Shown here piece after piece: positions 30,208 through 38,942 of a stretch of 50,270 nt of DNA. This stretch comes from an uncultured Acidimicrobiales bacterium (lineage in GTDB: Bacteria > Actinomycetota > Acidimicrobiia > Acidimicrobiales > SHLQ01): contig CALHTF010000108.1 in the NCBI GenBank assembly GCA_938038815.1, forward strand, positions 1 to 50,270. The letters are read 5' to 3'. Made by a program: the position numbers and the translations under genes. Below the pieces are notes generated by a model. That model saw only the letters and a list, made by a program, of their open reading frames with translations, ran no database searches and was not told where the DNA came from. Positions within the stretch are counted from its first letter, which is position 1. Every line of letters starts with the position of its first letter.

Positions 30208-31575
30208 GTGACTACCGATCTCTTGTTCCACAACGCCCGCCTCGTTGCGACCGTCGACAATGACCGCCGCGAATTGCCCGGCGGATGGGTGGCGGTCAAC
30301 GATGGCAAGATCAGCGGCATTGGCTCGAACGCCGATCCGCTACCTGAAGCACGCCAGGCCATCGATGCCGCGGATTGTCTGATCACCCCCGGCCTTATCA
30401 ATACGCACCACCACTTGTTTCAGAACCTCACCCGGGCGTACACGCCGATGACCAGCGCACCGTTGTTTGGATGGCTCCAGGCCCTGTATCCGCTCTGGAC
30501 CGCCAACATCGACGAAGAAGCGGCCTACATCTCCACGTGGGTCGGACTCGCTGAGCTCGCGATGTCGGGCTGCACGACCTCGACCGATCACCACTACCTG
30601 CACCCGCTACGGGCCGGCGACTTGCTGAGTGCTCAGATCAAGGCCGCTCACGAACTCGGCTTTCGGTTTCACCCCACCTACGGTTCGATGAGCTTGTCGG
30701 TGAAAGACGGAGGCCTCCCGCCCGACGACGCGGTTCGCGAAGAGGACGACATTCTCGCCGAGTCCGAACGTCACGTCGCCGCTTGGCACGACCCAAGCCA
30801 CGGGTCGATGACCCAGATCGCGTTGGCCCCGTGCTCACCCTTTACCGTCACCCCCGACCTCATGCGTCGCACCGCGGAGTTGGCCGAACGGCTCGATGTT
30901 CGGCTGCATACCCATCTCGCCGAGAACGCCGAGGATGACGACTTCGCCCTCGAAACCTTTGGCATGCGCCCGGTCGACCTCTACGACGATGTTGGTTGGA
31001 TGACCGACCGGTCGTGGGGTGCCCATGTGGTGCGCCCCAACGAAACCGAGGTCGCCCGCCTCGGGGCCGCCGGCGTCGGTATTGCTCACTGCCCGAGCTC
31101 GAACATGATTCTCTCGTCGGGTATCGCCCCGGTCGTCGATCTGCTGCACGCCGGTTGCCCGGTCGGGCTGGGGGTCGATGGTTCGTCGTCGGCCGACAGC
31201 GGCTCGCTGTGGCAAGAGGCTCGACTCGCCATGCTCCAAGGCAAACTCAAGTCGGGTGCCGCGGCAATGACGGCCCGCATGAGTCTCGAAGTTTCGACTC
31301 GGGGCGGAGCCGGATGTCTGGGACGCCAGGGCGAACTCGGCGAGCTCAGCGTTGGCGCGGTAGCCGATCTGGCGGTGTGGAAACTCGATGGGCTTACCTT
31401 CGCTGGGGTTCTCGACGACCCGATCGAAGGCTGGCTGCGTTGTGGGCCGACCTCGGCCTGGCACACGGTGGTCGACGGCAACTTTGTGGTTCGCGACGGC
31501 ACGCTCGTGTCATCGAAGCTGCCCGAACAGCTGGCCCTTCACCGCACCGTGGCATCGCGTTTCCAGGGCGTCTGA
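30208..31575 (+). CDS. 8-oxoguanine deaminase / TRZ-ATZ family aminohydrolase
   Basis: This 455-residue amidohydrolase starts at GTG 30208 with GGAGG very close upstream (30201-30205). It has the N-terminal beta segment, then PGLINTHHHLFQNLTRAY (metal histidines), GCTTSTDHHY, APCSPFTVTPDL, THLAENAEDD, AHCPSSN and GVDGSSSADSGSLWQEAR with the metal Asp. This pattern is that of 8-oxoguanine deaminases and hydroxyatrazine-type enzymes. Unlike the SsnA-like protein at 7851, both beta-sandwich parts are present. It would turn 8-oxoguanine (or a related amino-purine) into urate plus ammonia. The adenine deaminase gene follows after 41 nt. Confidence 0.85.
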   Translation: MTTDLLFHNARLVATVDNDRRELPGGWVAVNDGKISGIGSNADPLPEARQAIDAADCLITPGLINTHHHLFQNLTRAYTPMTSAPLFGWLQALYPLWTANIDEEAAYISTWVGLAELAMSGCTTSTDHHYLHPLRAGDLLSAQIKAAHELGFRFHPTYGSMSLSVKDGGLPPDDAVREEDDILAESERHVAAWHDPSHGSMTQIALAPCSPFTVTPDLMRRTAELAERLDVRLHTHLAENAEDDDFALETFGMRPVDLYDDVGWMTDRSWGAHVVRPNETEVARLGAAGVGIAHCPSSNMILSSGIAPVVDLLHAGCPVGLGVDGSSSADSGSLWQEARLAMLQGKLKSGAAAMTARMSLEVSTRGGAGCLGRQGELGELSVGAVADLAVWKLDGLTFAGVLDDPIEGWLRCGPTSAWHTVVDGNFVVRDGTLVSSKLPEQLALHRTVASRFQGV

Positions 31576-31616
31576 ACCTTCGGCGCAGCGAAACCCGAAA
31601 TCGGTAGGGTGAAGCT

Positions 31617-32672
31617 ATGACTCGTTCACCCGATGCAGACCGCTTAGCCGAAGTCGCCCGTTGCGTTCCCAAGGCCGAACTCCACCTCCACATCGAGGGT
31701 TCGCTCGAACCCGAGCTGGCCTTCGAGCTGGCCGGCCGTAACGGTGTCGAACTCGGCTTCGCCGACGTCGAGGCCCTTCGCGCCGCCTACTCGTTCACCG
31801 ACCTGCAATCGTTCCTCGACATTTACTACCAGGGGGCGAGCGTTCTTCAGACCGAAAAAGACTTCTATGACCTGATGGCGGCCTATCTCCGGCGGGCTCA
31901 TGGCGACGGCGTGGTTCGGGCCGAACTGTTCTTCGACCCGCAGACCCACACCGAACGAGGCATTGGGTACGACACCTTTATGCCCGGCTTCCTTGCCGCG
32001 ATGGCCGATGCGGAAGCCGCCACCGGGATCTCCACCGATCTCATCTTGTGCTTCTTGCGCCACCTGTCGGGTGACGATGCCTTGGCCACCTTTGAGGAAG
32101 CCACCGAGTATCACGACAAGATCATCGGCGTCGGACTCGACAGCGGCGAGGTGGGAAACCCGCCCGAACGCTTTGTCGAAGCGTTCAACAAAGCGGCCGA
32201 AGTTGGGCTCCACCGCGTCGCCCACGCCGGGGAAGAGGGCCCTCCCGCCTATATATGGGGGGCGCTCGACGAGTTGGGGGTCGAACGCATCGACCATGGC
32301 GTGCGCTGCGAAGAAGACGATGCGTTGATCGACCGCTTGGTCGCCGAACAGATGCCGCTTACCGTGTGTCCGTTGTCGAACCTGGCCTTGCGGGTGGTTG
32401 ATGATTTGGCCGACCACAATATTGGCCGCCTGGCTGACCGGGGCGTGTTGGTAACCGTCAACGCCGACGACCCGGCCTACTTCGGCGGCTATATCGCCGA
32501 GAACTACCACCAGACCATCGAAGCCCTCGGCCTGGCCCCCGCAACCGCGATTCAGTGGGCCCGCAACAGTATCGAGGCCACCTTTGCCACCGACGACCAG
32601 AAGCGAACATGGTTCGATTCGATCGATTCGTACGTCGAGAATCTCGATGCGACCTGGGGTTTTACCGCCTAA
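31617..32672 (+). CDS. adenine deaminase (adenosine deaminase-like)
   Basis: The 351-residue protein starts at ATG 31617. It has the zinc motifs of the adenosine/adenine deaminase family: ELHLHIEGSLEPE, VGLDSGEVG, VAHAGEEGPP, ERIDHGVRC, TVCPLSNL and VNADDPAYFGG. The phrase GASVLQTEKDFYDLM and the DDPAYFGGYIAENY end are typical of adenine deaminases (Aah1 group) and less of adenosine deaminases, so adenine to hypoxanthine is the preferred reading. It shares the operon with 8-oxoguanine deaminase. The product can feed the xanthine-dehydrogenase-type enzymes of region A. Confidence 0.85.
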   Translation: MTRSPDADRLAEVARCVPKAELHLHIEGSLEPELAFELAGRNGVELGFADVEALRAAYSFTDLQSFLDIYYQGASVLQTEKDFYDLMAAYLRRAHGDGVVRAELFFDPQTHTERGIGYDTFMPGFLAAMADAEAATGISTDLILCFLRHLSGDDALATFEEATEYHDKIIGVGLDSGEVGNPPERFVEAFNKAAEVGLHRVAHAGEEGPPAYIWGALDELGVERIDHGVRCEEDDALIDRLVAEQMPLTVCPLSNLALRVVDDLADHNIGRLADRGVLVTVNADDPAYFGGYIAENYHQTIEALGLAPATAIQWARNSIEATFATDDQKRTWFDSIDSYVENLDATWGFTA

Positions 32673-32730
32673 CGAACCGGGAAACTTACTTAACCGTCAC
32701 TTCTGAGTCGCCGATGACGTAGACGTGGCT

Positions 32731-34989
32731 ATGAGACAAATTGGGACGAAGTTCCTGCCCGTAGTGTTTGTGGTGGTTGTGTTGACCGCCATTCTGAGCT
32801 TCAGCTCAGTGCGAACGATTCAATCTCTACTGGACACCGCGGAGCACAACAACGCTGCCCTCCACGACGCAGCAAACGCTCGTGCAGAGCTCAACGAACT
32901 TCAGATGCTCGACATGCGCAACCGCAACGGCTTCACGGTCGATCGCGCCAACGTCGACAACACGTTGATCAGCCTCGAGAACCACACCAAGAACGCGCTA
33001 ACCGTTCTTCCGGCGAGTGATCAGTCTCGAACCACCCAGATTCTCGAGCAATACCTCGGACTCGCCGCACCCGAGGTGGCACTCGCCCCCGGTTCGGTTC
33101 AGGCGAACTCGGTTCAAGCGATGTACCAGCTGCTCCTCGAACGACTCGACGAGGTCGAAGCCATCGCCAGTAGCGAGGCCACAAACGCGACGAACAACGC
33201 CCGAAACGGAACGGCTCTTGCCGCCGTGCTGTCGCTTGCCTCCCTCGCCTTTTTGATGCTGTACGTCATTCGTCTCAGCCGCCGCCGCTTCGAGAGCGCA
33301 ATCACCGATCAGTACACCGAACGTTTCGAAGCGATCGCAACAGAATCTGAAGACTTCTTGCTGGTCGTCGAGGAAGGCGGCGAACTGTCGTATACCTCGC
33401 CCGCCATCCACCGGGTGCTCGGCAACGACGAACTCGAGAACGTCAGCGAGATTCTCGACATGATGAGCGCCGACCACCGAGCGCTCGTCGAGGGCGCCAT
33501 CGCCGACCCGCAGTTAGTTTCCGAACCGGTGATCTTCCCGGTTCGTACCCCCGATGGCACCGTGCACCAGATCGAAATGATGATGCGCGACCACCGCGAG
33601 AATCCGGCGGTTGGCGCCCTGGTCGTTTCGGGCCGCGACGTCACTGCTCAGGTCGACCTGCAGAAGAAGTTGACCGAACAAGCCAACAGCGACTCGCTGA
33701 CCGGACTCCCAAACCGTCGGGCCCTCAACCGAGCCTTGGCGGAGACCCTCGCCCGCAGCGAGCGCAAGGGCGAAGAAGCAGCCTTCTTGCTGCTCGACCT
33801 CGACGGGTTCAAGGGCGTAAACGACACCCTTGGTCACCCCGTAGGCGACGCCTTGCTGATCGAAGTTGCCGAGCGACTGCGCAGCGGCACCCGCCAGGGT
33901 GAGGTCGTTGGTCGTTTGGGTGGCGATGAGTTCGCCGTCATCTTTGAGGGGATCAGCAGTCCCCAAGCGGCAAAGAAGGCCGCCAACCGGTTGGCGTCAC
34001 TGCTCAAGGCCCCCTACGAAGTTGAAGGTCAGTTGCTGTCGCTCGGCGTCAGCGGCGGGTTGGGCATCGCCCGCGGTCGCTCCGACCAGGACGAGCTCAT
34101 CCGTCGAGCCGACATCGCGCTGTACGAGGCCAAGAACCGTGGCCGCGGCCGCATCGAAGTGTTCCTGCCCGAAATGGAAGAACTGCTCGTCGGTCAGGTC
34201 CGCCTGCAACGAGAGATCGAATCGGGCTTCCGAAACGAAGAGTTCTCGCTGGTGTATCAGCCGCTGCTTACGATCGACGGCAACACTCCGGTTGGGTTCG
34301 AGGCGCTCATGCGCTGGGAGAGCCCAGTTCTCGGTGTCATTACCCCGCTGACCTTCATCCCGGTGTGCGAACGCTCGGGCATGATCGTCGACCTGGGCCG
34401 TTGGGCCTTGCAAGAGGCATGTCGCCAGCTGGCGATCTGGCAAGCCGAACGCAACGACCCGGACTTGTCGATGTCGGTCAATGTTTCGGTCGTGCAACTC
34501 GCCGACCCGGACTTCATGACCGACCTCGAGAACGTGCTCGACATCACCGGAATCAAGCCGACGTCGCTCCAGCTCGAAGTAACCGAAAGTGTGCTCGCTG
34601 ACCGAGTTGAAGAACTGATCGTTCGCCTCCAAGAGATCCGCTCCCTCGGGGTGCGGGTTGCACTCGACGACTTCGGAACCGGCTACTCCTCGATGGGCCA
34701 ACTCCAGTCGCTTCCGGTCGACTGCATCAAGATCGACCGCTCGTTTATCGAGGCGCTCAACGAAGACGGCGACCAAGCCGCCCTTGTGGTCAATGCGCTT
34801 GTCGAACTGGGCCGAGCGTTGGGTCTACAGGTCATCGCCGAAGGCGTCGAAGAGCTCGAGCAGCTCTCCGCCCTGGTTGGGCCGCAGTGCGACCTCGCCC
34901 AGGGCTTCCTGCTCGCCCGACCAATGAACCCCGACGATGTTGCCGGGTACATGGCCGGCTTCCCGTCGCAGCAACAGCTAGCTGGCTAG
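32731..34989 (+). CDS. membrane-bound PAS-GGDEF-EAL cyclic-di-GMP protein
   Basis: This is a protein of about 752 residues (a GTG two codons earlier is also possible). Two membrane segments (about 8-28 and 165-185) enclose a helical outer domain of about 135 residues. A PAS-like domain follows (about 195-310), then GGDEF (RLGGDEFAVIF) and EAL (GFEALMRWE). The GGDEF motif is intact, but the product-inhibition site is RQGE in place of RxxD. The EAL domain keeps EAL, SVNVS, LEVTES, DDFGTGYSS, KIDRSF and AEGVE, so phosphodiesterase activity is likely. It is a dual-domain protein that may both make and degrade c-di-GMP in response to an external signal. It stands alone in its direction. Confidence 0.92.
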   Translation: MRQIGTKFLPVVFVVVVLTAILSFSSVRTIQSLLDTAEHNNAALHDAANARAELNELQMLDMRNRNGFTVDRANVDNTLISLENHTKNALTVLPASDQSRTTQILEQYLGLAAPEVALAPGSVQANSVQAMYQLLLERLDEVEAIASSEATNATNNARNGTALAAVLSLASLAFLMLYVIRLSRRRFESAITDQYTERFEAIATESEDFLLVVEEGGELSYTSPAIHRVLGNDELENVSEILDMMSADHRALVEGAIADPQLVSEPVIFPVRTPDGTVHQIEMMMRDHRENPAVGALVVSGRDVTAQVDLQKKLTEQANSDSLTGLPNRRALNRALAETLARSERKGEEAAFLLLDLDGFKGVNDTLGHPVGDALLIEVAERLRSGTRQGEVVGRLGGDEFAVIFEGISSPQAAKKAANRLASLLKAPYEVEGQLLSLGVSGGLGIARGRSDQDELIRRADIALYEAKNRGRGRIEVFLPEMEELLVGQVRLQREIESGFRNEEFSLVYQPLLTIDGNTPVGFEALMRWESPVLGVITPLTFIPVCERSGMIVDLGRWALQEACRQLAIWQAERNDPDLSMSVNVSVVQLADPDFMTDLENVLDITGIKPTSLQLEVTESVLADRVEELIVRLQEIRSLGVRVALDDFGTGYSSMGQLQSLPVDCIKIDRSFIEALNEDGDQAALVVNALVELGRALGLQVIAEGVEELEQLSALVGPQCDLAQGFLLARPMNPDDVAGYMAGFPSQQQLAG

Positions 34990-35000
34990 ACCAGCCGCTC

Positions 35001-35474
35001 CTAGCGGAAGTTGTCGAGCTGCTCGGCGATCTCTTCGGGGGTAACCATCGGCGAGAACCGGGCGACGACGTCGCCGGTGCCATTGACGAGGAACTTCTCA
35101 AAGTTCCAGGTGATGTCGGAGGTTTCACCCTCGCCGGGCTGGGCGTCTTTGAGCATCTTGTAGAGCTCGGCTGCCCCATCGCCGTTGACCTCGATCTTGG
35201 AGAACATCGGGAAGTTCACGTCGAACTTCGAGGTCGCAAACTCCAGGATCTCTTCGTTTGATCCTGGTTCTTGGTCGCCAAACTGGTTGCACGGGAATCC
35301 GAGCACGGTGACATCGTCGTTGTCGTTATGAAGCGCACGCAGACCTGCGTACTGAGGCGTAAGGCCTCAAGCGCTCGCTACGTTGACGACCAGACTGAGC
35401 TGGCCGGCGAACTGATCGAACGACACCGGATCGCCGGTGATCGATTCCATTTCAAGACTATGAAAGTTTGACAT
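35001..35474 (-). CDS. glutathione peroxidase with in-frame UGA (selenoprotein)
   Basis: Read from ATG 35474, the frame gives 157 residues, the normal length for this family, with one TGA at codon 36 (35369-35367). It sits exactly where Gpx proteins have Sec or Cys: NVASA-U-GLTPQYAGL. The rest is intact on both sides, including GFPCNQFGDQEPGS (Gln64) and ITWNFEKFLV (Trp123, Asn124), which complete the catalytic tetrad. A hairpin with GCAGGUCUGC apex lies just after the UGA. I therefore read UGA as selenocysteine, not as a stop. A standard caller would report only the 35001-35306 part with a false GTG start. The role is reduction of peroxides in the cytoplasm, with the thiol partner unknown. 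Confidence 0.85.
35337..35369 (-). promoter_or_regulatory. bacterial SECIS-like hairpin after the Gpx UGA
   Basis: Starting with the UGA, the RNA reads UGAGGC-CUUAC-GCCUCA (6-bp stem that includes the UGA), then ACGCAG-GU-CUGCGU, a perfect 6-bp stem with GU in the loop. GCAGGUCUGC is identical to the apex of the E. coli fdhF SECIS recognised by SelB. The GU lies 22 nt after the UGA, within the range seen for bacterial SECIS elements. It lies inside the coding region, as in other bacteria. Confidence 0.8.
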
Positions 35475-35553
35475 CGCCTGATCCTAGTCCCAACCTTGCG
35501 TCGGGCCCCATGCCCACTCCGCCTCCCCGCCGAAAGCACCTCACCCGCCACCC

Positions 35554-36348
35554 ATGTCACCGGTAAGGCCTCGCGCCGCCCGCCCCTCGCGTTTGCTGCT
35601 GGCGCTTGAATCGCGTTCGGTCGGGGAATTCGGATCGTTCTTCGCCCTGGCCCCGGTGTTGTTGCCATTGCTGCCTCGCGGCGAGGGCCAACCCGTTCTG
35701 GTCTTGCCGGGTTTCTTCTCGACCGACGCCTCCACCGCTCCCCTTCGCTGGCTTCTCGGCCACCTCGGCTACCCGACCTACGGCTGGGACATGGGTCGCA
35801 ACCTCGGCCCGACCGACCAGGTCCTCGACGGCCTCGTCGACCGGGTCGATGAGCTGGTGCAAACCCACGGCGAACCGCTCTCGATCGTGGGTTGGAGTCT
35901 GGGTGGAATCTACGCTCGCGACATGGCCCGCCTCGCCCCCGATCACGTTCGCGACGTCGTTACCCTCGGTTCGCCCATCCAGATGGAAGAACCCGACGAA
36001 ACCAGCACGCTGAGCCCACTGCACGAGCTGCTGCGCGAGTCGTACTCCGACAAGGTTGTGCTGCCCCGGATTCCTGACCGAGTCCGCGAGCCGCTCCCCG
36101 TCCCGTCGACCGCGGTATACAGCCGCACCGACGGAATCGTTGCGTGGGCCGACTGCCTCGACATCGTCGACGAGCACCACGACAATGTCGAAATCTACGG
36201 CAGCCATTGCGGACTCGGGTACAACCCGGCCGCCATGGTGGTCATCGCCGACCGCCTCGCGCAGTCGCCAGGGTTTTGGGAGCCGTTCGAGGCACCGGCG
36301 CCGCTGGCTCACCTCTACCCGACCGTTCCGCAGCTTTCGGGCGTCTGA
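35554..36348 (+). CDS. alpha/beta hydrolase, lipase-like
   Basis: The 264-residue protein carries GWSLGG (nucleophile elbow), RTDGIV with the likely Asp, and GSHCGLGYNP with the likely His. VLVLPGF near residue 50 resembles the oxyanion region of triacylglycerol lipases and PGAP1-like esterases. A hydrophobic N-terminal stretch (SFFALAPVLLPLLP) could be a membrane anchor or part of the fold. The papain-fold protein gene follows with only 8 nt between, so the two may be co-transcribed. Substrate is unknown. Confidence 0.8.
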   Translation: MSPVRPRAARPSRLLLALESRSVGEFGSFFALAPVLLPLLPRGEGQPVLVLPGFFSTDASTAPLRWLLGHLGYPTYGWDMGRNLGPTDQVLDGLVDRVDELVQTHGEPLSIVGWSLGGIYARDMARLAPDHVRDVVTLGSPIQMEEPDETSTLSPLHELLRESYSDKVVLPRIPDRVREPLPVPSTAVYSRTDGIVAWADCLDIVDEHHDNVEIYGSHCGLGYNPAAMVVIADRLAQSPGFWEPFEAPAPLAHLYPTVPQLSGV

Positions 36349-36356
36349 GAACCGTC

Positions 36357-38018
36357 GTGGCCGGCCTCGCCCTCGCCGTTCAGATCGCGATCCTCGACCG
36401 TTGGCCGCAGTTTGTAGCCAACGAACGGGTGTGGCGTTTGGGTCGGTTCGACGCGGCGTTCGAACACCGGTGGTTGGAGCGGCCGATTCCAGGTGAAACC
36501 CAGCGATGGCTCGACCGGCTGTCGAGTATCGAACACGGCCCGGTGGCCACGACCTACCGGCGGCGCCAAAACGAGCGTTACCGCAAGCAACGCTTGGCGG
36601 GTCCAGCCGATCTGACGCTGGTGAACGTCGGGCCAGGCAAGCGGCGCAAGAACTCGCTGTATGTGGCATTGGCGGTCGACGCAACGTTGTCGGGGGCGCC
36701 GGCATCGGCGATGAGCTGGGAGTACCCCGACGAGCCATCGAGCCCCTTCGGAACCGGCGAGCTCGCCCAAACCGCGGTCGATGCTCGACGGATCGTCGAG
36801 GCATGGGGTCGGGGAAGCAAAGGTGTGGTGTCGCTGCGCGATCCCGCTCATCCGGCTCGGCGATGGTTTACCGCAACCAACACCGATGGCCAGGCCCGAT
36901 TCGCCGACTACAGCGAACCCGACGTAACCCGCACGCCAGCCGAGCTTGCCGCAAGCCACCTGGCGTCTATCGATGAGCACTTCGGGTTTCCCAGCATCAT
37001 CATCTGGCGCCGGGCCGACCCACCCAACCAGTCGCCGATACCCGATGACTTCTTCACGCGCGACCGCGCCGACGGCGAGGCGTTGCTTGCCAAACTGCTC
37101 GGACCGGGCGTCGATGCCACGGTCCGCAACGCTGCCTTCGATCACGTCTGGTACCAGCAGAATCTCAGCCACGCGAGATGGCTTGTGCGGGCGTTGCAGC
37201 GCGGTGCGTGCACCATCCTGCCCGACTATCTGACCGACCTGGCCAACGGGGTCCGCCATATCGACGACGCGAAACCCATGCCGCTGACCCGGATCGATGG
37301 CGCCCTGCTCGAACTGCTCGGTGCCGGGCAGTCGACGATGCATCGAGGGGTGATCGAAGTGACGGTGGCCGACACGCCACGTAACCGTCAGCTTGGGTTG
37401 TGCTTCGCCGAGGTCGAGACCCGAAGCCGACGAGTCGATGGTCTTACCAGCGGAACTATCGAGTTGTGCATCGACCACCGCAGCCGGGAACGGCTGGGCG
37501 AAGACCATCCCACCTATCAGGCACCGCTCGACGGTCAGCCCGATCCGGGCCAACCACCGGTCCCCCGCCAGGTCAGCTGGATCGATACCAACCGGGCGCC
37601 GGCGCCGCCCGAGAGCACGCGCAAGACCAACTGCTGGAACACCGCAGCCGCTATCGCCAACTACCTCGCCACCGCCGCGCCATCGACCTCGCTACCGATC
37701 TACCGGTCGGCGCCGCTTCGACCCACCATCCCGGAGTATCTCGAGATGGTCGGCGCGGTCGGGCAACCCCGGTATGTGCAGACCCTGGCGGAGGCCGACG
37801 AAATCGTCCGGTCGTGGGGTCCCCTCGCCCAAGGCATCGTTGCCGCCGCCCATTCCAAAATGAGCACCCACATGTTCAACGTGTTCTGTGACGCCGACGG
37901 CGAAACCGTCCGGTACCTCGACGGCCACACCGGCGAGGATGGCGACTTCAACTTCGACGTTTCGTGGATGCGAATCGGAATCGTTCAGCTCGAGGCGCGC
38001 TGCCACAACTTCGGGTAG
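36357..38018 (+). CDS. large protein with C-terminal papain-fold (Tox-PL-like) domain and degenerate upstream copies
   Basis: The protein has 553 residues from GTG 36357 (start uncertain, but earlier ones overlap the hydrolase). The C-terminus (about 420-540) has the layout of papain-fold toxin/deamidase domains: NCWNTAAAIANYL (C426), AQGIVAAAHS, STHMFNVF (H505) and RYLDGHTGED (D522). The N-terminal part repeats the pattern with lost catalytic residues: NSLYVALAVDATL (Ser100 in place of Cys), SKGVVSLRD, RRWFTATNTDGQARFADYSEPD. A weaker third copy may lie around 330-385 (RGVIEVTVADTP, RRVDGLTSG). No signal peptide or toxin-delivery domain is seen. It could be a deamidase, protease or toxin-like protein. 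It overlaps the convergent PhyH gene by 34 nt. Confidence 0.65.
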   Translation: MAGLALAVQIAILDRWPQFVANERVWRLGRFDAAFEHRWLERPIPGETQRWLDRLSSIEHGPVATTYRRRQNERYRKQRLAGPADLTLVNVGPGKRRKNSLYVALAVDATLSGAPASAMSWEYPDEPSSPFGTGELAQTAVDARRIVEAWGRGSKGVVSLRDPAHPARRWFTATNTDGQARFADYSEPDVTRTPAELAASHLASIDEHFGFPSIIIWRRADPPNQSPIPDDFFTRDRADGEALLAKLLGPGVDATVRNAAFDHVWYQQNLSHARWLVRALQRGACTILPDYLTDLANGVRHIDDAKPMPLTRIDGALLELLGAGQSTMHRGVIEVTVADTPRNRQLGLCFAEVETRSRRVDGLTSGTIELCIDHRSRERLGEDHPTYQAPLDGQPDPGQPPVPRQVSWIDTNRAPAPPESTRKTNCWNTAAAIANYLATAAPSTSLPIYRSAPLRPTIPEYLEMVGAVGQPRYVQTLAEADEIVRSWGPLAQGIVAAAHSKMSTHMFNVFCDADGETVRYLDGHTGEDGDFNFDVSWMRIGIVQLEARCHNFG

Positions 38019-38848
38019 AGGTGGGTGCCAATCCGGTCGCCCGGCGAGAGACCAACCTCGGTCATGACTTCGGTGTGATCGGGGTCCATGCCTTCAGGCC
38101 GGAAGGTGACCCGCACGTCGTCGCCTAACCACTGGGTATTGAAGACCTTGAGGTCGCGTTCGGGGGCCAGGTTGCCTGACCCGCCGTGAATCATCCGAGC
38201 GTTGAAGATCGCGACGTCGCCCGGTTCCATGTCCCAGCTCACAATGTCGAATTCGTCTCGGCGCCCCTCGATATCGGGGAAGGGCGTCCACTCCTGGTCG
38301 CTGTCGTCGAACACCACCTGGTCGCGCTCGTCGGCGGTGAGGGCCCCGAAGTTCTGTTGGGCGAATCGTTCGGTCCACCGATGCGAGCCACGAACGAACT
38401 CGAGCGCGCTCTTCTTTTCCACTGGCACCAGCGGCATCCATGCCGAACAGGTATCAAACCCGCTCACCGACCAGTACGGCTCGTCTTGGTGGAACGGTGT
38501 GCGGAACTGATTTCCCGGGGTCCGCACAAATACCGCATCGAAGAAGAAGTTCACCCCGTCGCAGGCCATCACTCGGCCGGCGAGTTCGGCCATCGGCGAA
38601 TCCTCGATGAAGGCCCGGTAGTGCTCGTTGTGCAGCCACGACTGGCTGTCGTAAAAGCACGTGCGGCCTTGTTCGTCGCGGTCCCAGAGCCGACCGCGTT
38701 CGCTCGGGTTCTCGAGATTGGCCGCCATGCCTTGCTTGAGCACTTCGATCCAGTCGGCATCGATGACTTGGCGCAGACACACGACACCGTCGCTGGAATA
38801 CCGATCGATGTCAGCTTGCGAAACCAACGAACGCTGCTTCTCCCCCAT
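37985..38848 (-). CDS. phytanoyl-CoA dioxygenase (PhyH) family protein
   Basis: This 287-residue protein is a non-haem Fe(II)/2-oxoglutarate dioxygenase. The iron site is HQD in TPFHQDEPYW, with the distal His in MIHGGSGN. The 2-oxoglutarate-binding Arg is probably in LAPERDLKVF. WMPLVPVEKKSALEFVRGSH is typical of PhyH. It starts at ATG 38848. The substrate is unknown; relatives hydroxylate fatty acyl, amino acid or natural-product substrates. Its 3' end overlaps the convergent papain-fold gene by 34 nt, and it diverges from the nitrilase-family gene with 94 nt between. Confidence 0.85.
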   Translation of the reverse strand: MGEKQRSLVSQADIDRYSSDGVVCLRQVIDADWIEVLKQGMAANLENPSERGRLWDRDEQGRTCFYDSQSWLHNEHYRAFIEDSPMAELAGRVMACDGVNFFFDAVFVRTPGNQFRTPFHQDEPYWSVSGFDTCSAWMPLVPVEKKSALEFVRGSHRWTERFAQQNFGALTADERDQVVFDDSDQEWTPFPDIEGRRDEFDIVSWDMEPGDVAIFNARMIHGGSGNLAPERDLKVFNTQWLGDDVRVTFRPEGMDPDHTEVMTEVGLSPGDRIGTHLYPKLWQRASS

Positions 38849-38942
38849 GGCTTCCAGCCTAAACCCCCACCGCACGGCCTGCGAACAACAAGCTCTGCGT
38901 TGCTACGGTTGCCACCGAGACGTCCGAACGAAAGGCCGCACC

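Noticed and set aside
35001-35306. Glutathione peroxidase as a truncated pseudogene or a short GTG-started gene
   Set aside because: Frame and homology run unbroken across the TGA, which falls on the catalytic codon and is followed by a SECIS-like apex. Selenocysteine explains the data better.
37985-38018. 34-nt convergent overlap as a sign of a wrong gene end
   Set aside because: Both proteins keep plausible C-terminal ends (LEARCHNFG and LYPKLWQRASS), and convergent overlaps are common in this dense genome.
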